A DNA stretch of 64,000 nt. Origin: Marisa cornuarietis. Taxonomy: Eukaryota > Mollusca > Gastropoda > Architaenioglossa > Ampullariidae. Below are positions 14,179 to 25,300 of this stretch, piece by piece. Both the position numbers and the translations under genes were made by a program. Each line of letters begins with the position of its first letter. Position 1 is the first letter of the stretch. The DNA lies in NCBI GenBank assembly GCA_004794655.1, contig SMMW01000518.1, positions 1,366,001 through 1,430,000 of the forward strand, read 5' to 3'. Under the pieces are notes generated by a model. That model saw only the letters and a program-made list of their open reading frames with translations. It did no database searches and had not been told where the DNA came from.

Positions 14179-16559
14179 TGTGTGTCCTATCTCTGGTATA
14201 TATGAATGGAGTATTTCCTTAGTAACGGGATTTGAATTCCCTAAGTTTATGTGGAGTCTAGTAAAAATGACTGCTCCACTTCATGATCTGTTTCAGTCAC
14301 TCAGGGATTTGATTTGTGACCAGTGTCACATATCATTCAAATGTTTGTCAGTGAATATTTAAACTGCAAACTGGCTTGAATCTGCATCATCTCAGCTATT
14401 TGAAGTCTTTCTGAAGAAGTTGAACAATAAAAATGTTGTTCATATGTAACCTCTAGGGAGAACACTATGCAACAACCAATGCATCATGAAGGTGACCTGT
14501 GTTTTTTGAGCAAAATTAAAGGAGTTAAGTAAAGTCTTTTTAACAAGCACTCTGGCTGTAAACATTGTATTATTATACACATAACTGATGTTTGATGTCT
14601 TCTGTTGTCTGCAGCAGGCCAGTCAAAAGGTCTAGTTTTAAGTACATTCATTTTTTTATTTGGGGTAGCATGCATATTTTGAGTGATGTGACTACACTTA
14701 CGACAAAAGAAGCTCCATATTTGTGCAGTCTGTGGACAACAAAAACTGTGGAAGAATGAAGGAAATTGACCACTTTCTAGACTGGCAGCAGAGATTTTAC
14801 AGTTTTTCTGTTCATCACCTAGGTTATTGATTGATCCAATCCAGTCAAATACTGCTAAAAAGTATTGTTTAATCAGACCTCTCCAAAACAGTGGAAACTG
14901 CCATTTAAAGCTAAATATGCTGTAAATCAAGCACAATAATCTGGACAGTCAGAATTTCTTTTATTTCTTCTTTTTGGTGGAATGCAATTCCTTTCATAAA
15001 TATGTACTAAACATTTTCTTTTGCTCCATTGTCATTATTAAAAGACCTTACATGTCCTCTTGTATGTTCATTAAAATGTCTTCATGCTTGATGCCTTTAT
15101 GATAGAAGACATGCTTTTATGTGAAAGTTCTTTGAAGAAAAGCCTTTTGGTAGATTCATTATCATATGCAATAATTTATAACAGTGAGTCTAAAATCATT
15201 GTGGCACTAGTTCAAACACTTAGCTAGTCTTGCTTTTTATGACATACAGTAACAAGGTGTAATCTTCCTTCAGCTTGACAATCAGCCACACCATGATTTT
15301 AGATAAGGCTTAAGCAATAATTATTTAAGGTTTTCTGTGTGTGCATTGCGTGTGATACATCAAGAACAGCTTCAGACCCTGATCTTCATGTACAGTCACC
15401 TTGATTTGTTGTTCCAAGTCGCACATATGAAGACATCTTTGCCGATGCATCAGTTTTTTTGCAGGTGTCATGAAGTTGCTTAAATGCAAAAGGCCCAATA
15501 ACCTAGGGTTATTTAGGTGTGAGTGGTTCACCACATCTGGGGTGTGGGTGTGGACAGCGCCCAGTGCTCTCCTTCATATGTTCACATTCTGGTGGATGGG
15601 TGGAGCCTCTAACCATCCACCTTCACCTTTGGTCAAGCATATTAATCTCTGCTGTTATTCCCAGCCTTCACTGAATTATGGAAGCAAAGAAAGTGATTGC
15701 CATGTCCGAGGATTTTGAAGCAAATCATTCTCTTCTCCCCTACCAGTAAAGTATGTAAATATATCAAGAATTGCACTTGTCTGAAAGAGTATTCATGACT
15801 GCTTATACTTTATATTACTAAAGAATTATTTGACAGCTGTGCCATGCATGTTGGTCGACCCTGCAGCTTAGTGTAACCGTTCTGCTTCATTAAATGTTGC
15901 ATGAATGTATAATCAGTGTTTTGGATTAATGATTACACTTTGTCATGACATGACATCAGAATGTTGGTATTTCATTTCAAACATGTTTACAATGTCAGTG
16001 AGACATAACTTTCAGAACATCTTTTAATTTTCTTCTTAGGTTTTATTTAACTGTTTGTATTATAACTTGTGCTCAACCTGGCTAAGTAACAGTGGTTATG
16101 AATATAAAAATGTTGAGCCTTAAAGTTTGTAATAGGTGATTCCTGTTTAAATTTGGAATTTACCGAAGGGCAGAATAAAATTGGTGATCATTTGACTTGT
16201 GCAGAACCTCTTGATATGTATCCTCACATTTTGTCTCCTGATACACTATCAGTGCATTCGGAGCAGATCAGAGGAAGGGGGGAGGTAAGAGACGCCGCTG
16301 GTCGTTTGTAATGCAGGGGGAGATAAAAATTTCAGTGATGCCGTCTGTGTGTGCGAGAGAGAGATCGGAAGCGACTCGATTTACGACATTGTGAAGTCTG
16401 CCATGCTGAGTAGATGTACATCGCAGTCAGCTCTGCTTACCAGATTTTTGTTTTTCTTTCACTGGGAGCCACCCGTAACATGGAAAGAAGAAAATGAATG
16501 GGGCTCAGGAGCAACATGCATCAATCAAACGCACATTTCCACAATTTGCGTTATAAGAT
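13239..16559. other. Golgin 3' UTR and downstream non-coding DNA
   Basis: The first ~1.2 kb is probably the golgin 3' UTR; beyond it the sequence is AT-rich with no recognisable gene. A TG/AG dinucleotide tract sits at about 14147-14178. An antisense open frame of 150 codons at 14484-14936 shows no domain, no splice structure and no composition change, and I do not call it a gene. Confidence 0.5.
14426..14431 (+). promoter_or_regulatory. Candidate polyadenylation signal of the golgin gene
   Basis: AATAAA lies about 1.19 kb after the golgin stop codon and is followed by a GT-rich stretch (ATGTTGTTCATATG), as expected for a downstream element. I saw no AATAAA between the stop and this site. 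A second AATAAA at 16174-16179 is an alternative distal site. Confidence 0.45.
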
Positions 16560-16652
16560 GCTTGAATATCACTAACCACCAGGCTACTGTATAGAGATCA
16601 AAATTCAGAGCTCGTCGCCGAATTTCGAATGCACGACTCGCTTGAATATCAC
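16560..16652 (-). mobile_element. Short SINE head fragment flanked by exact 13-bp direct repeats
   Basis: A 67-bp segment (16573-16639) is bracketed by identical GCTTGAATATCAC copies at 16560-16572 and 16640-16652, as in a retroposition target-site duplication. The minus strand of the segment reads into TAGCCTGGTGGTTA, a tRNA-like A-box region. It matches the 5' part of the SINE copy at 17300-17490. The B box and 3' body are missing. Confidence 0.6.
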
Positions 16653-17019
16653 GCACACGACATGCACGCGCGATTGGTCTTGTACAATGATGTCTATGTG
16701 CGAAGGAGAAGATGGCGTCGAGTGGGTGTGGGGGATGGGAGTGTATGATACATATCAACAGACACTAGAAGCTGGTCAAAGAAAACGAAATTCCCTAGCC
16801 TTCAGGAATGCAAAATCATCTGTGCTTGTCTGTCTTCTTGGTGCGAAAGGGCAAAGTGTCCCTCTCCCAAGCAGTTGCAACAAATGGCCATTCATTGTTT
16901 ATACAGCTTTGTGGACAAATACAATACTAAAAGGATCTACATCATAACTGTTATGAGCAAATGGTAAATGGTTCACCGTGATCAGCGCAACTCCCTCCCT
17001 CTACACTTCCAGTAAAACC

Positions 17020-17290
17020 CACGACTTTGTACGAAGCGTGGTTGTGACACTCGTAGGACACCAGAAACCTCTTATTGGCAACAGTCAAGCGACATAAGCT
17101 GGTGTGGTTTGGCCACGTGACCCGGCACGACTATCTGTCGAAGACTTGTCCTTGGCGGGCAGTCGATGAGAAAGAACTGACATACGAACGTTAAAGACCC
17201 AGAATGGCAGACCCTGGCTGTCAGCTGCGTGTCTATGTGGCCCTCAGCGATGGACACCGGTCAAGGTACAGATGAAGGACTGACTCCCCT
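17020..17290 (+). mobile_element. LINE relic: reverse transcriptase C-terminal segment
   Basis: The plus strand encodes KTHDFVRSVVVTLVG, then with a frame change LLATVKRHKLVWFGHVTRHD and YLSKTCPWRAVDEKE. This is the well-known tail of a LINE endonuclease/reverse transcriptase polyprotein (KRRKL.WFGHV.R.D.LSKT). Frames are broken by small indels, so it is a dead 5'-truncated copy. Related tails occur at 45.7-46.2 kb and, more weakly, at 39.4-39.7 kb. Confidence 0.75.
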
Positions 17291-17299
17291 TCCGCCATT

Positions 17300-17490
17300 T
17301 TTACCTTCTGATAAATCAGGCATCCATTTCTGATGGAGTCGCTGGGTGCGCAAATTGGGGGAGGGATTTTCTACCGAGCAGGTTTTGAACCATCAGCCTT
17401 TGACTCCGCACTAACCACCAGGCTACTGTAGAGAGCAAAATCCAGAGCACATCGCCGAGTTTGGAATGCACAACTTTGCAAAGAAAACTT
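17300..17490 (-). mobile_element. tRNA-derived SINE (family B)
   Basis: On the minus strand the order is a 5' leader, an A-box region (GTAGCCTGGTGGTTAGTGCG), a B-box-like GGTTCAAAACCT, then a body containing GACTCCATCAGAAATGG. Box spacing suits a tRNA-derived RNA polymerase III promoter. The leader and A-box region recur in the fragment at 16573-16639. Confidence 0.65.
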
Positions 17491-18780
17491 TGGAGCACTC
17501 TGGGTGTTCAGGATCTTAAGACTTCCCTCACTAGCTAACGGTACATGCGACAACTAACAGCAGACAGTAGGAATATCTATACACTTAAGCTTAATTGCGG
17601 TGTGTTGCTCTCGATTTCAGTGAACAAACACTTGGCAACACACCTCAGTGTAGAATTTTATTCATATAACACACATATTCGACTCCATAACCGAAGAGAG
17701 AGGGAGTGAGGTAGGAAGAGGGAATGGAGGAAAGCGGGAATTGGAGATGAGAGAGAGGAAGTAAGGGAGATGAGAGAGGGAGGGGTGACAAAGGAGAGAG
17801 CTGGGATGAGCTGTTTTCAAGCGATAAAATGAAAAACTACTGCTTTAATTATGTGAACTTTTTTAAATCTTTGTAATGCACCAGGTGCACTGTAGTATTT
17901 TTCATACGTTCTGAATAATAATAATTCTGCTGAAGCCTTAAGATGAATATTTATTTCTGATATCAATACCGCTGTGATATGACCGTTACCAGTCTGGATA
18001 TTACGTCGGGCCGACCTCCCAAATAATTTTATATGAAAATGTTTACTTATCGAACAGAAACATTCTTACAAAAGTAAGTTCCTTTAAAGTGTACCTTGAT
18101 AACATTGTCAAAGCCATGTAACAGATCTGCTGCAATCTAATAAAGACGATCTTAACTCTTTTCATCCATCGAAAATTCATTTTTATTTTGTAGTAATTTT
18201 CACAGCCTGATTAGGTACACAGATACTACATGTCCAGTAAAGAGAACCTTAAAAACGTTTTCATCCAATTTCCATATAGAAGATCCATTTTCCTGTACTA
18301 TTTTTACAAGCCGACCAAATGCGTAGATGAGTGTTGGACGACTAAAAAGTCACATGTACGACCACCAGGCACCAGATGACACAAGTCTTAAGACAGGGAC
18401 ACACACACCCCCGGAGGAGAAAATTCCTCCACGAACTTTCATGTCCCTTCGCGATATGAGCCCTCCGCCATTCCACAGCCACGCCAGAGGCCCCCAACTA
18501 TTTGTCGTGAGATCACTACGCACGTGTCTGCACTTCATTCCTGGTAAACACATTAGAACCGCACACGCTTCTTCAAACTTCAAATGTACTTTTTTTTTAA
18601 AGGCACCGACTCTCGGGACATGGGTATTACAGTAATGTTCTGGCGCGCGCACGCTGACATTTTCGTAGACTGGTCTTTTCGGTTAAACAGTCGAGCGGGG
18701 AATTTCCCCCCACACCTTTCAACTGTCCCGGTGTTGCCACCTGCATGAGAAATTGCTGGCATAATATTTTAATCTGGTCT
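17491..18780. other. Non-coding stretch upstream of the chitin-binding gene
   Basis: It contains a purine-rich tract (about 17690-17810, GAGAG/GGGAG repeats) and otherwise unremarkable AT-rich sequence. Short open frames on both strands near 18327-18650 overlap each other and show no domain. No gene is supported. Confidence 0.5.
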
Positions 18781-18787
18781 TTTCACG

Positions 18788-18795
18788 TATAAAAA
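18788..18795 (+). promoter_or_regulatory. TATA box of the chitin-binding protein gene
   Basis: TATAAAAA followed by GGGAGGAG lies 58 bp upstream of the ATG at 18846. That spacing puts transcription start near 18815-18820 with a very short 5' UTR, typical of a strongly expressed tissue-specific secreted-protein gene. No other TATA-like sequence sits between it and the start codon. Confidence 0.7.
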
Positions 18796-18845
18796 GGGAG
18801 GAGTCGTTAACATGCCATGTGAATAGACGAAGCCGATTCTTCCAG

Positions 18846-19761
18846 ATGGCGCTGTTCCTCTGTTTAGCAGTCCTCGTAGGTGAGTCCTGCGTAGTATTGT
18901 CTCAACATTGTCCAGAGATTTTGTGCAGTTCAAATAGTATTTTGCTTATTGAGACTAAAATAGTGGGCTATGCTCGAGAAAGCACGACACGCCTTTTGAT
19001 GCAGATTTGAGCTACTAACTATAGTCAGTGATGCAGTCGCCGCCAACACGATTTCTAATTACTTTAGGCAGTAAGGACAGATTTTACATTCGTTATAAAA
19101 CAACATTTGATTGGCATGTCCGTTATATACTTCGGAGAGCTGAACTGCCAAGATGGACTATGGGGATGTCATGGCACCTTCAAACTATGTCATACTGAAA
19201 TCACCCTTTAGTTACGAGGCGATCAGAGAGAGAGAGAGAGAGAGAGAGAGATGGGGGTAGAAGGTAGAGAGAAAGCGAAGCATGACAGAGGCTAACCGAA
19301 GAGAGATCGAGGATGTAGTGGACTGTGGAGAGCAAGGGACAGGCGCCAAAATACGTTTGCTTTTGGTTTTTATTACTGCTGTACTATAAACTATACGCAT
19401 CCTAAAACATATTCTTATTTTGTAATGTTTACAAGTTTCAGATTTTACAATAACCCCGTACTTTTGACATATTTTAATTCCGTTACCATTGATTACCATT
19501 AATGATTTGACTTCTACAAAACGAGCAAGTAATTTATTGACACCAATACAATGATGGTTGGCTGTCCTGGGTTCAGTTCTCGTCTCGGGCACGCTGTTCT
19601 TTCTCTGCATGTGGCATCTGTTTACAGGGCTGGCTGCCTTGCCGTGATATAGCCTTAGTTGCTGGCTCGGCATAAAACACCAATTAAAAAAAAGTAATTT
19701 ATTGAATAATATTTTAATTGATGATGACTGGGGATAACGCGTTTTTGCTGTCACCTGCAAA

Positions 19762-19823
<62 letters not shown>

Positions 19824-21833
19824 CCAGGCCTGGCAGCCGCCAGCCCACCCCGCATCATCTTCGACTGTACGGGTGCGGACGGGGTGCTGTGGTTTGCGTG
19901 CGGTGCCTACGGACTGTGCCGCGGCGGCCAATACTCGCAGATCGACTGCGTCAACGGTACAGTGTACAACCAAGACGCACAGCAATGCACGCAGTAAGTC
20001 CTGTCACGTGACTTCTTTCGTCGCTCACTGGTCAGAAACGAGCGTTTCCGAGTTCTGTCGTGTACAGATGAGATATGTGTGGAAAATGCCAGTTGGTACA
20101 CGTAGCGGTATTTTGGCACACATCAGCTTATATAATATTATTGTATAGTGCAAGAAGCTAATGTACATGTAACAAGTAAGAACTAAATAGCTGTAGATAA
20201 ATTATACCTTAATATAACTTAATATAAATATTGTAACAGGAGAAATGGGGAAACATTAGTTAATATTAAAACTGTACATGCAGCACGCAATAGCATAGCT
20301 GTATTCCATGTTGTTATGTTATATATGTTGTTAGTGTAAATATATATGAATATTTAGAAATATTGTAATAGTGTAGTACCTAATATATAGTACCATAGAT
20401 GTGTGTTGAAAAAGGGTTCTACCTTACATCTTTCATAATAGATATATATATATATATATATTGTACCAGAAAGAGTTGTACCTTACGTCGATTAACAAAG
20501 ATGTGGATATATTGTAATAGAAAACTGTATTTAACACGAAGTATCATATAGACGTGTATACATTTTACAGAGAAGTTTTGTACGTAACACCTGTATGTAT
20601 TGTACAAAAGAAGTATTGTATATAATATAATTTCATTGTAGCCTAGATTGTACATATTGTACCAGAGCTGTTCACGATATACCATATGCATATATTGTAC
20701 CAGAGAAGTTTTGTAACGTGACGTACTATAGATTTGTATACATATTGTACCCGTGTAGTGTTGTAGTAACCTAGTAACATAAATGTGTACACATAATGTA
20801 CCCGAATAGTGTTGTACTCAGCTCCTAGTAACATTGATGTGTATACATATTGTACCATAGTAATGTTGTGTTAAACACCTAGTAACATACCTGTATATAC
20901 CTGTGTATAGATGTGTGTATCAGAGTAGTGTTGTACCTAAATATATGCGTAATAAGTGCCAGGTAAGTGCATCAAACACCAATGGAAATAAGGTTGATGG
21001 TTTTTCTTGGGTGGGGGTGGAGTCCGGTTTGTTTTGTTTCTTTGATGTTTGCTGCACGTGCACATTGCTCACCATTGTCTGATGGCAGACGCGACAACCG
21101 TGTGCCGCCACCGTGCAACAGAGCGATTCCTAACTGCGCGCAGTTCATCAGCCCCGACTTCCCCGTCAGACGCATTGCAGACCGAGAGCCTGATCCGCAG
21201 AGGAACCGCCCAGCCTGCAGCTTCTACTTCACCTGTGCCAACGGCACCTTCCTGGGTTACCAACTTTGCCCGCCAGGTAAGAGACGATAGAATTCCCAGG
21301 ACTGTGTCCGCCAGTTAAGATGAGGAGATTAGTCTTGTTTGCCAGGTGTCTTGTGCGTTCAAGCTTCGTCAAACAATCCGAGGCCCCATACGCAGAGGAT
21401 GGAGAAGGAGGGCGGGGAGTGGTGGTGGTGGTTGGTAGTGGGGGACATAACGAAATAAAACGTAGCAACGTGAATGATTACTGTGATAGAATATTCATTC
21501 ATTCATACTTTCTTTCTTTGCAGTCCATACTTTCCTCTTTTGTCCACTTCCCCTTTCTCTCTCAGTCTCTCTCGCTATCCTCTTTATCGCCCCTTCGCTT
21601 TCACGTTCATTCTCAAGATGTCTTGGTTTTTTTCTCGCTCATAGTCTGCCCACCGTGTTCCAGTCTCGGGGCTCCTTTGCTTATTCTACTGAAAGTTTCA
21701 TTATCCCTTTCTTCTTCAACCCACTTCTCTTCCATGTCTTTTCTTCCATCCTATCTGCATCTTCTTCATTCCCTTGCGATGCTTCGCTCTCAAGCGAGAG
21801 TATATGGGGAGGTTATATATGCATGACTCAGTC

Positions 21834-21866
<33 letters not shown>

Positions 21867-22322
21867 AAAAGAGAGAAAGAGAGAGAGTAATGGGTGCCAG
21901 TCTTGCGATCCTGAATTTCTGAGACTCTTCTTCATCTTCCAACAACAGGAACAGTGTACGACGAACAAGACATGCGCTGTGATCGGCCAGAAAGAGTTCC
22001 GCCCGACTGTGGCACCGGTCCACAGCGGCCCACACCGGCTCCCATCATCTTCAGCATCACCGACCGCAACAACAACAACGCCCGAGGCCCCATCGGCAGC
22101 GGGACCAACTTCCCCTACCAGCCCCCAACCTCTGGTAACCCCACCTTTCCCTACCAGCCTCCAAACCCTGGCAACCCCACCAACCCTTACCAGCCCCCCA
22201 ACAGCGGGAACCCTAACTATCCTTACCAGCCCCCTAACAGCGGAACACCTAAGCCCCCTCCTTACGCTATGCCTAATTACGGGGTCGATCCTTGGTATTA
22301 TCTCCGCCAAAGGCGGTATTAA
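18846..22322 (+). CDS. Secreted chitin-binding protein, peritrophin-A/CBM14-like, with Pro-rich tail
   Basis: Four exons: 18846-18879, 19828-19993, 21089-21276, 21949-22322. All borders are AG/GT and phases fit (1, 2, 1), giving 253 residues and a TAA at 22320-22322. The start is the ATG after the TATA box; residues 1-17 (MALFLCLAVLVGLAAAS) are a clear signal peptide, so the product is secreted. Two six-cysteine chitin-binding type-2 modules follow. Module 1 runs from FDC through FAC, GLC, IDC, QQC to PPC. Module 2 runs from PNC through PAC, FTC, QLC, MRC to PDC, with aromatic CSFYFTC and GYQLCPPGTVYDEQ typical of CBM14. The last ~90 residues are low complexity, with four near-repeats of YQPPNSGNP and a Tyr/Arg-rich end (WYYLRQRRY). 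Such proteins bind chitin in gut lining, shell matrix, radula or cuticle; which one cannot be told here. The introns hold a GAT microsatellite, a SINE fragment and a minisatellite. Confidence 0.88.
19540..19700 (+). mobile_element. SINE family A, 5'-truncated copy in intron 1 of the chitin-binding gene
   Basis: It shares GGCTGTCCTGGGTTCAGTTC, CTCGTCTCGGGCACGCTG and the tail GCCTTAGTTGCTGGCTCGGC with the full-length copy at 54451-54628. It lacks the A-box end and ends in a short A-rich tail, as expected for 5' truncation during retroposition. Confidence 0.8.
19762..19821 (+). repeat. (GAT)20 microsatellite abutting a 3' splice site
   Basis: Twenty uninterrupted GAT units run directly into TTCCAG, the acceptor of exon 2 of the chitin-binding gene at 19828. 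The last ~60 nt of the intron are therefore simple repeat with almost no polypyrimidine tract. Confidence 0.95.
20400..20940. repeat. Diverged minisatellite (~53-bp period) in intron 2 of the chitin-binding gene
   Basis: A motif around TAGTAACATAnATGTGTA followed by CATATTGTACC and GTAGTGTTGTA recurs about every 50-60 bp. GTTGTA-type anchors fall near 20470, 20575, 20612, 20665, 20708, 20758, 20811, 20864 and 20928. Copies to the right (20700-20940) are better preserved. An AT dinucleotide run sits at about 20443-20460. Confidence 0.7.
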
Positions 22323-25300
22323 AAGTCGCTTAAACCTCCCTTCAAGAAGATTTTTTTTTAAAGTTCTATACATCACTTCATAAAAAGATTTTTTTTATCA
22401 GGATGCAGTCATTTTTAACTCTCTGTAACAGGCAGCAGCCTAACTTTAGGATTTTTAAAACAAAATCTCTAAAAAGGTCAACGATTATTAAAGGTAGACA
22501 GTCTTTAGTACTTCTAGTGTAAAGGAATGTCTCTGAATTTTTCTGTAATCAGCACAAAATGTCTTTGACAAAATCTTTGCACTAGCAAACACGAAATGAC
22601 TTTTTGTTTCCAAGCTAAACAAATGCCCTTATTTGTTCTGCAATATAAGTATGAAATATTTCTACTTAGGATAGACAAGCACTTTTCAAAACTAGCCAAC
22701 AGTATTCCAGGAAAATATAGCTTACTATAACAGCGTTTAACATTAAAAAAAAAAAATCCTGTAAAAGCTTTGTATGTGTGCAAGCATTTTCCTTTATCCC
22801 ACCTTCCCCCCAAATATTTGTGTTTCCACTCATCTTGTTGACACCGACATGGGTCACGTGACAGCACTTCGTCACACTTAGGTCATAGCGTAGTCAAAAT
22901 CATATCGTGTGTTGTTGTTGTTGTTCCTTTACCAAGCAAACCTCATGCATAGACATTGTACCTATAAAAACATTCTACCATCGTGTATCTTTAGCATCTG
23001 TACCTTTCTGCTGTCCCCCTTACATAACTGCTTTTGTTCAAACGCAATGTAACTTTGTTGAGGGAGGCCACCCTTTCTCGGCCTGCGCTGTAACCTACTG
23101 CAGCTTTGCATTTTGCTGGTCATAAGCTGTGGAGACGAGGTGCGTTGAAAAAAAAATAAATGCATTAAGACTGTCGTTAAGAGCTGGAACATTTGTGTGA
23201 AGATGTATGACTTTCAGAATGAAAAAGATTTATGTAAACATCTGATTCTGTAGTTCTTTGACACATACACGAACTCATGCGTGCAAGCATGCACATATAA
23301 TTATACAGTACATACATACACATACATAATACACAAATAAGTATAATACGTACATCAAGCACACAAACATACACATACAGTCATCTAATACATAAAACCT
23401 AATCTCTATCATTATAAATTGGTAATCGACGTTTATAAAATCTGTATACATGCATAATATGTAATCTAATGGATATGTAGATATTTATGTAATCTATATT
23501 CACGCAAACACGAATTAACGCACGCGTGTTAGTTAACAACTCGGATATACAGACATTATAGGTATTTGCATAAACAACATATACATTGCAAGCACGCAAG
23601 ACACACACACACACACAGAGGTGCACACGTAATATCACACACATCACACATGCAGATGTATGTTCATAACTAATTCTATCGACACACAGGTACATGAATA
23701 TTAACAACGTATACAATCAGGAAGTAAACAACACCCACAGACACACAAAAGCACAAACTTACTCGCTGACTTGCGCACACAAACAAGTGCACTGTGCTAC
23801 GCGTTACACGTAGACAAGCCTGAGTTCTTCACACATTCGTGCGCACAAACATCTAGGCCAGCCGTTTGAGCGGTGCTACTTTTTTATTTTTTATTTTTTT
23901 TAGTTTGGTGTTGAAGGGCCTCCCAAGGTGGTATTTAATCAAAACACGGTCAAAGTGTAAGCTTCCAGTGACAAAGTGGATGGCCCGTTTCCAAGCGCTT
24001 CTCCACACAATTCTGCCGCGCCGTTAGCGCCGACACGGCGTCAAGTGGTTGGCTGTCTGGAGCACGTGATTAGCACCGGAGAGTCAAGTAAGGGAGGTAA
24101 TTAGCAGGGATTTTTGTTTTTTGTTTTTTAGGCTAAGCCCGGTTACTAGTTTATAGTTTTTCTTCCAGCAGGCTGAGCCTGACACATACTAATTCAGAAC
24201 CTCTATGCCGAGTCATGGTAAATAAGCCTTAAACTGTCGTAGACTCTTAAAAAGACAGCAAGCCAAACGAGTCTTATTCAGTAGTTTTTCAAAAAAGAAC
24301 CTTTGCTTACGACCTTTGCCCCAGTAAGTTCCTTAGTTTACCTTGGATCAATGCTGGCCCATAAAATCAAGCATTAGGGCTTCATAAATGTATCTAATGA
24401 CTCCAAAACTGGATAGATGAAATCATATTTTTGAACGACCGTAATACCTTTTCGTGTATGGGGAAAAAATACGACCGGTCATGCAGTTGGGCTCTTTATC
24501 TTTATCGCCGGACCATCAATTGTAACTCAGTAATGTCTGCCTTTCTATTTTTATATGCCACGCCGCCCTCTTCGGCTTCAGCTGCCGAAACGATCCATAT
24601 GTGAGAAAACTCAAGGCTGCTAGAAAGTGCGACAGATTATCCGAAGTAATCGGCTGTTCAGAAATTATTCACACACCAATGGTCGAGGACTGACAACTTG
24701 ATTAAAGGTGTTGTCAATGGCCTCAGCTCTGCAGCCAGGGATAAGCCGGATAACGATGACCGACCGGTTCCGTATGAAAACCCCGTGCCTGGTCCCCCAA
24801 TGCATGACTGATTGTTAATCTGAATCCTCATTGGCTGAGCAGCCTGTGACGAATAACGACTTTTTAGAGGTAGAAGGACGTGTGTCAGCCCGTGATGCAA
24901 GCGGCGAAATGACATCGAAGAGTTTTTACAAGATGGAAGAGACAGAGGAAAATAGTTGGATAAATGAGGTTCTATCGAACAGAAAACAATGCCAGTAAAA
25001 GAAAAATCAAACGCAAATGACAATTAGCCATGTAGTCGAAAGATCAGCAGAAATAGCAAATACAAAGAACAGTAATAGTAATAATAGCAAACATATAGCA
25101 GTGATAGATGAAGTCAATGACAATAGTAAACAAAAATAGCACTAACAAAAAGGACAGCAATAATAGTAAACACAAACAATAGTAACAAACTTAATAATAA
25201 TAGTACACACAAATAACAGCAATGAAGTCAGCAATAATGATAAAGACTAAACGCAAAGACAAATGACATAAATGAGTGAGTGATTTGCTGACGAGCGCAG

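Noticed and set aside
14484..14936. Antisense open frame of 150 codons downstream of the golgin stop
   Set aside because: No domain, no promoter or splice signals, and it overlaps the probable golgin 3' UTR and sequence after its polyadenylation site. AT-rich DNA yields such frames by chance.
19212..19985. Minus-strand frame of 257 codons across exon 2 of the chitin-binding gene
   Set aside because: It is antisense to a well-supported exon, contains a poly-Ser stretch from the GAT array, and ends in a GA repeat.
23260..23850. Repeated ACACATAC-like units considered as a CRISPR-like or satellite array
   Set aside because: There is no fixed repeat-spacer pattern and this is a eukaryotic genome; it is CA-rich low complexity.
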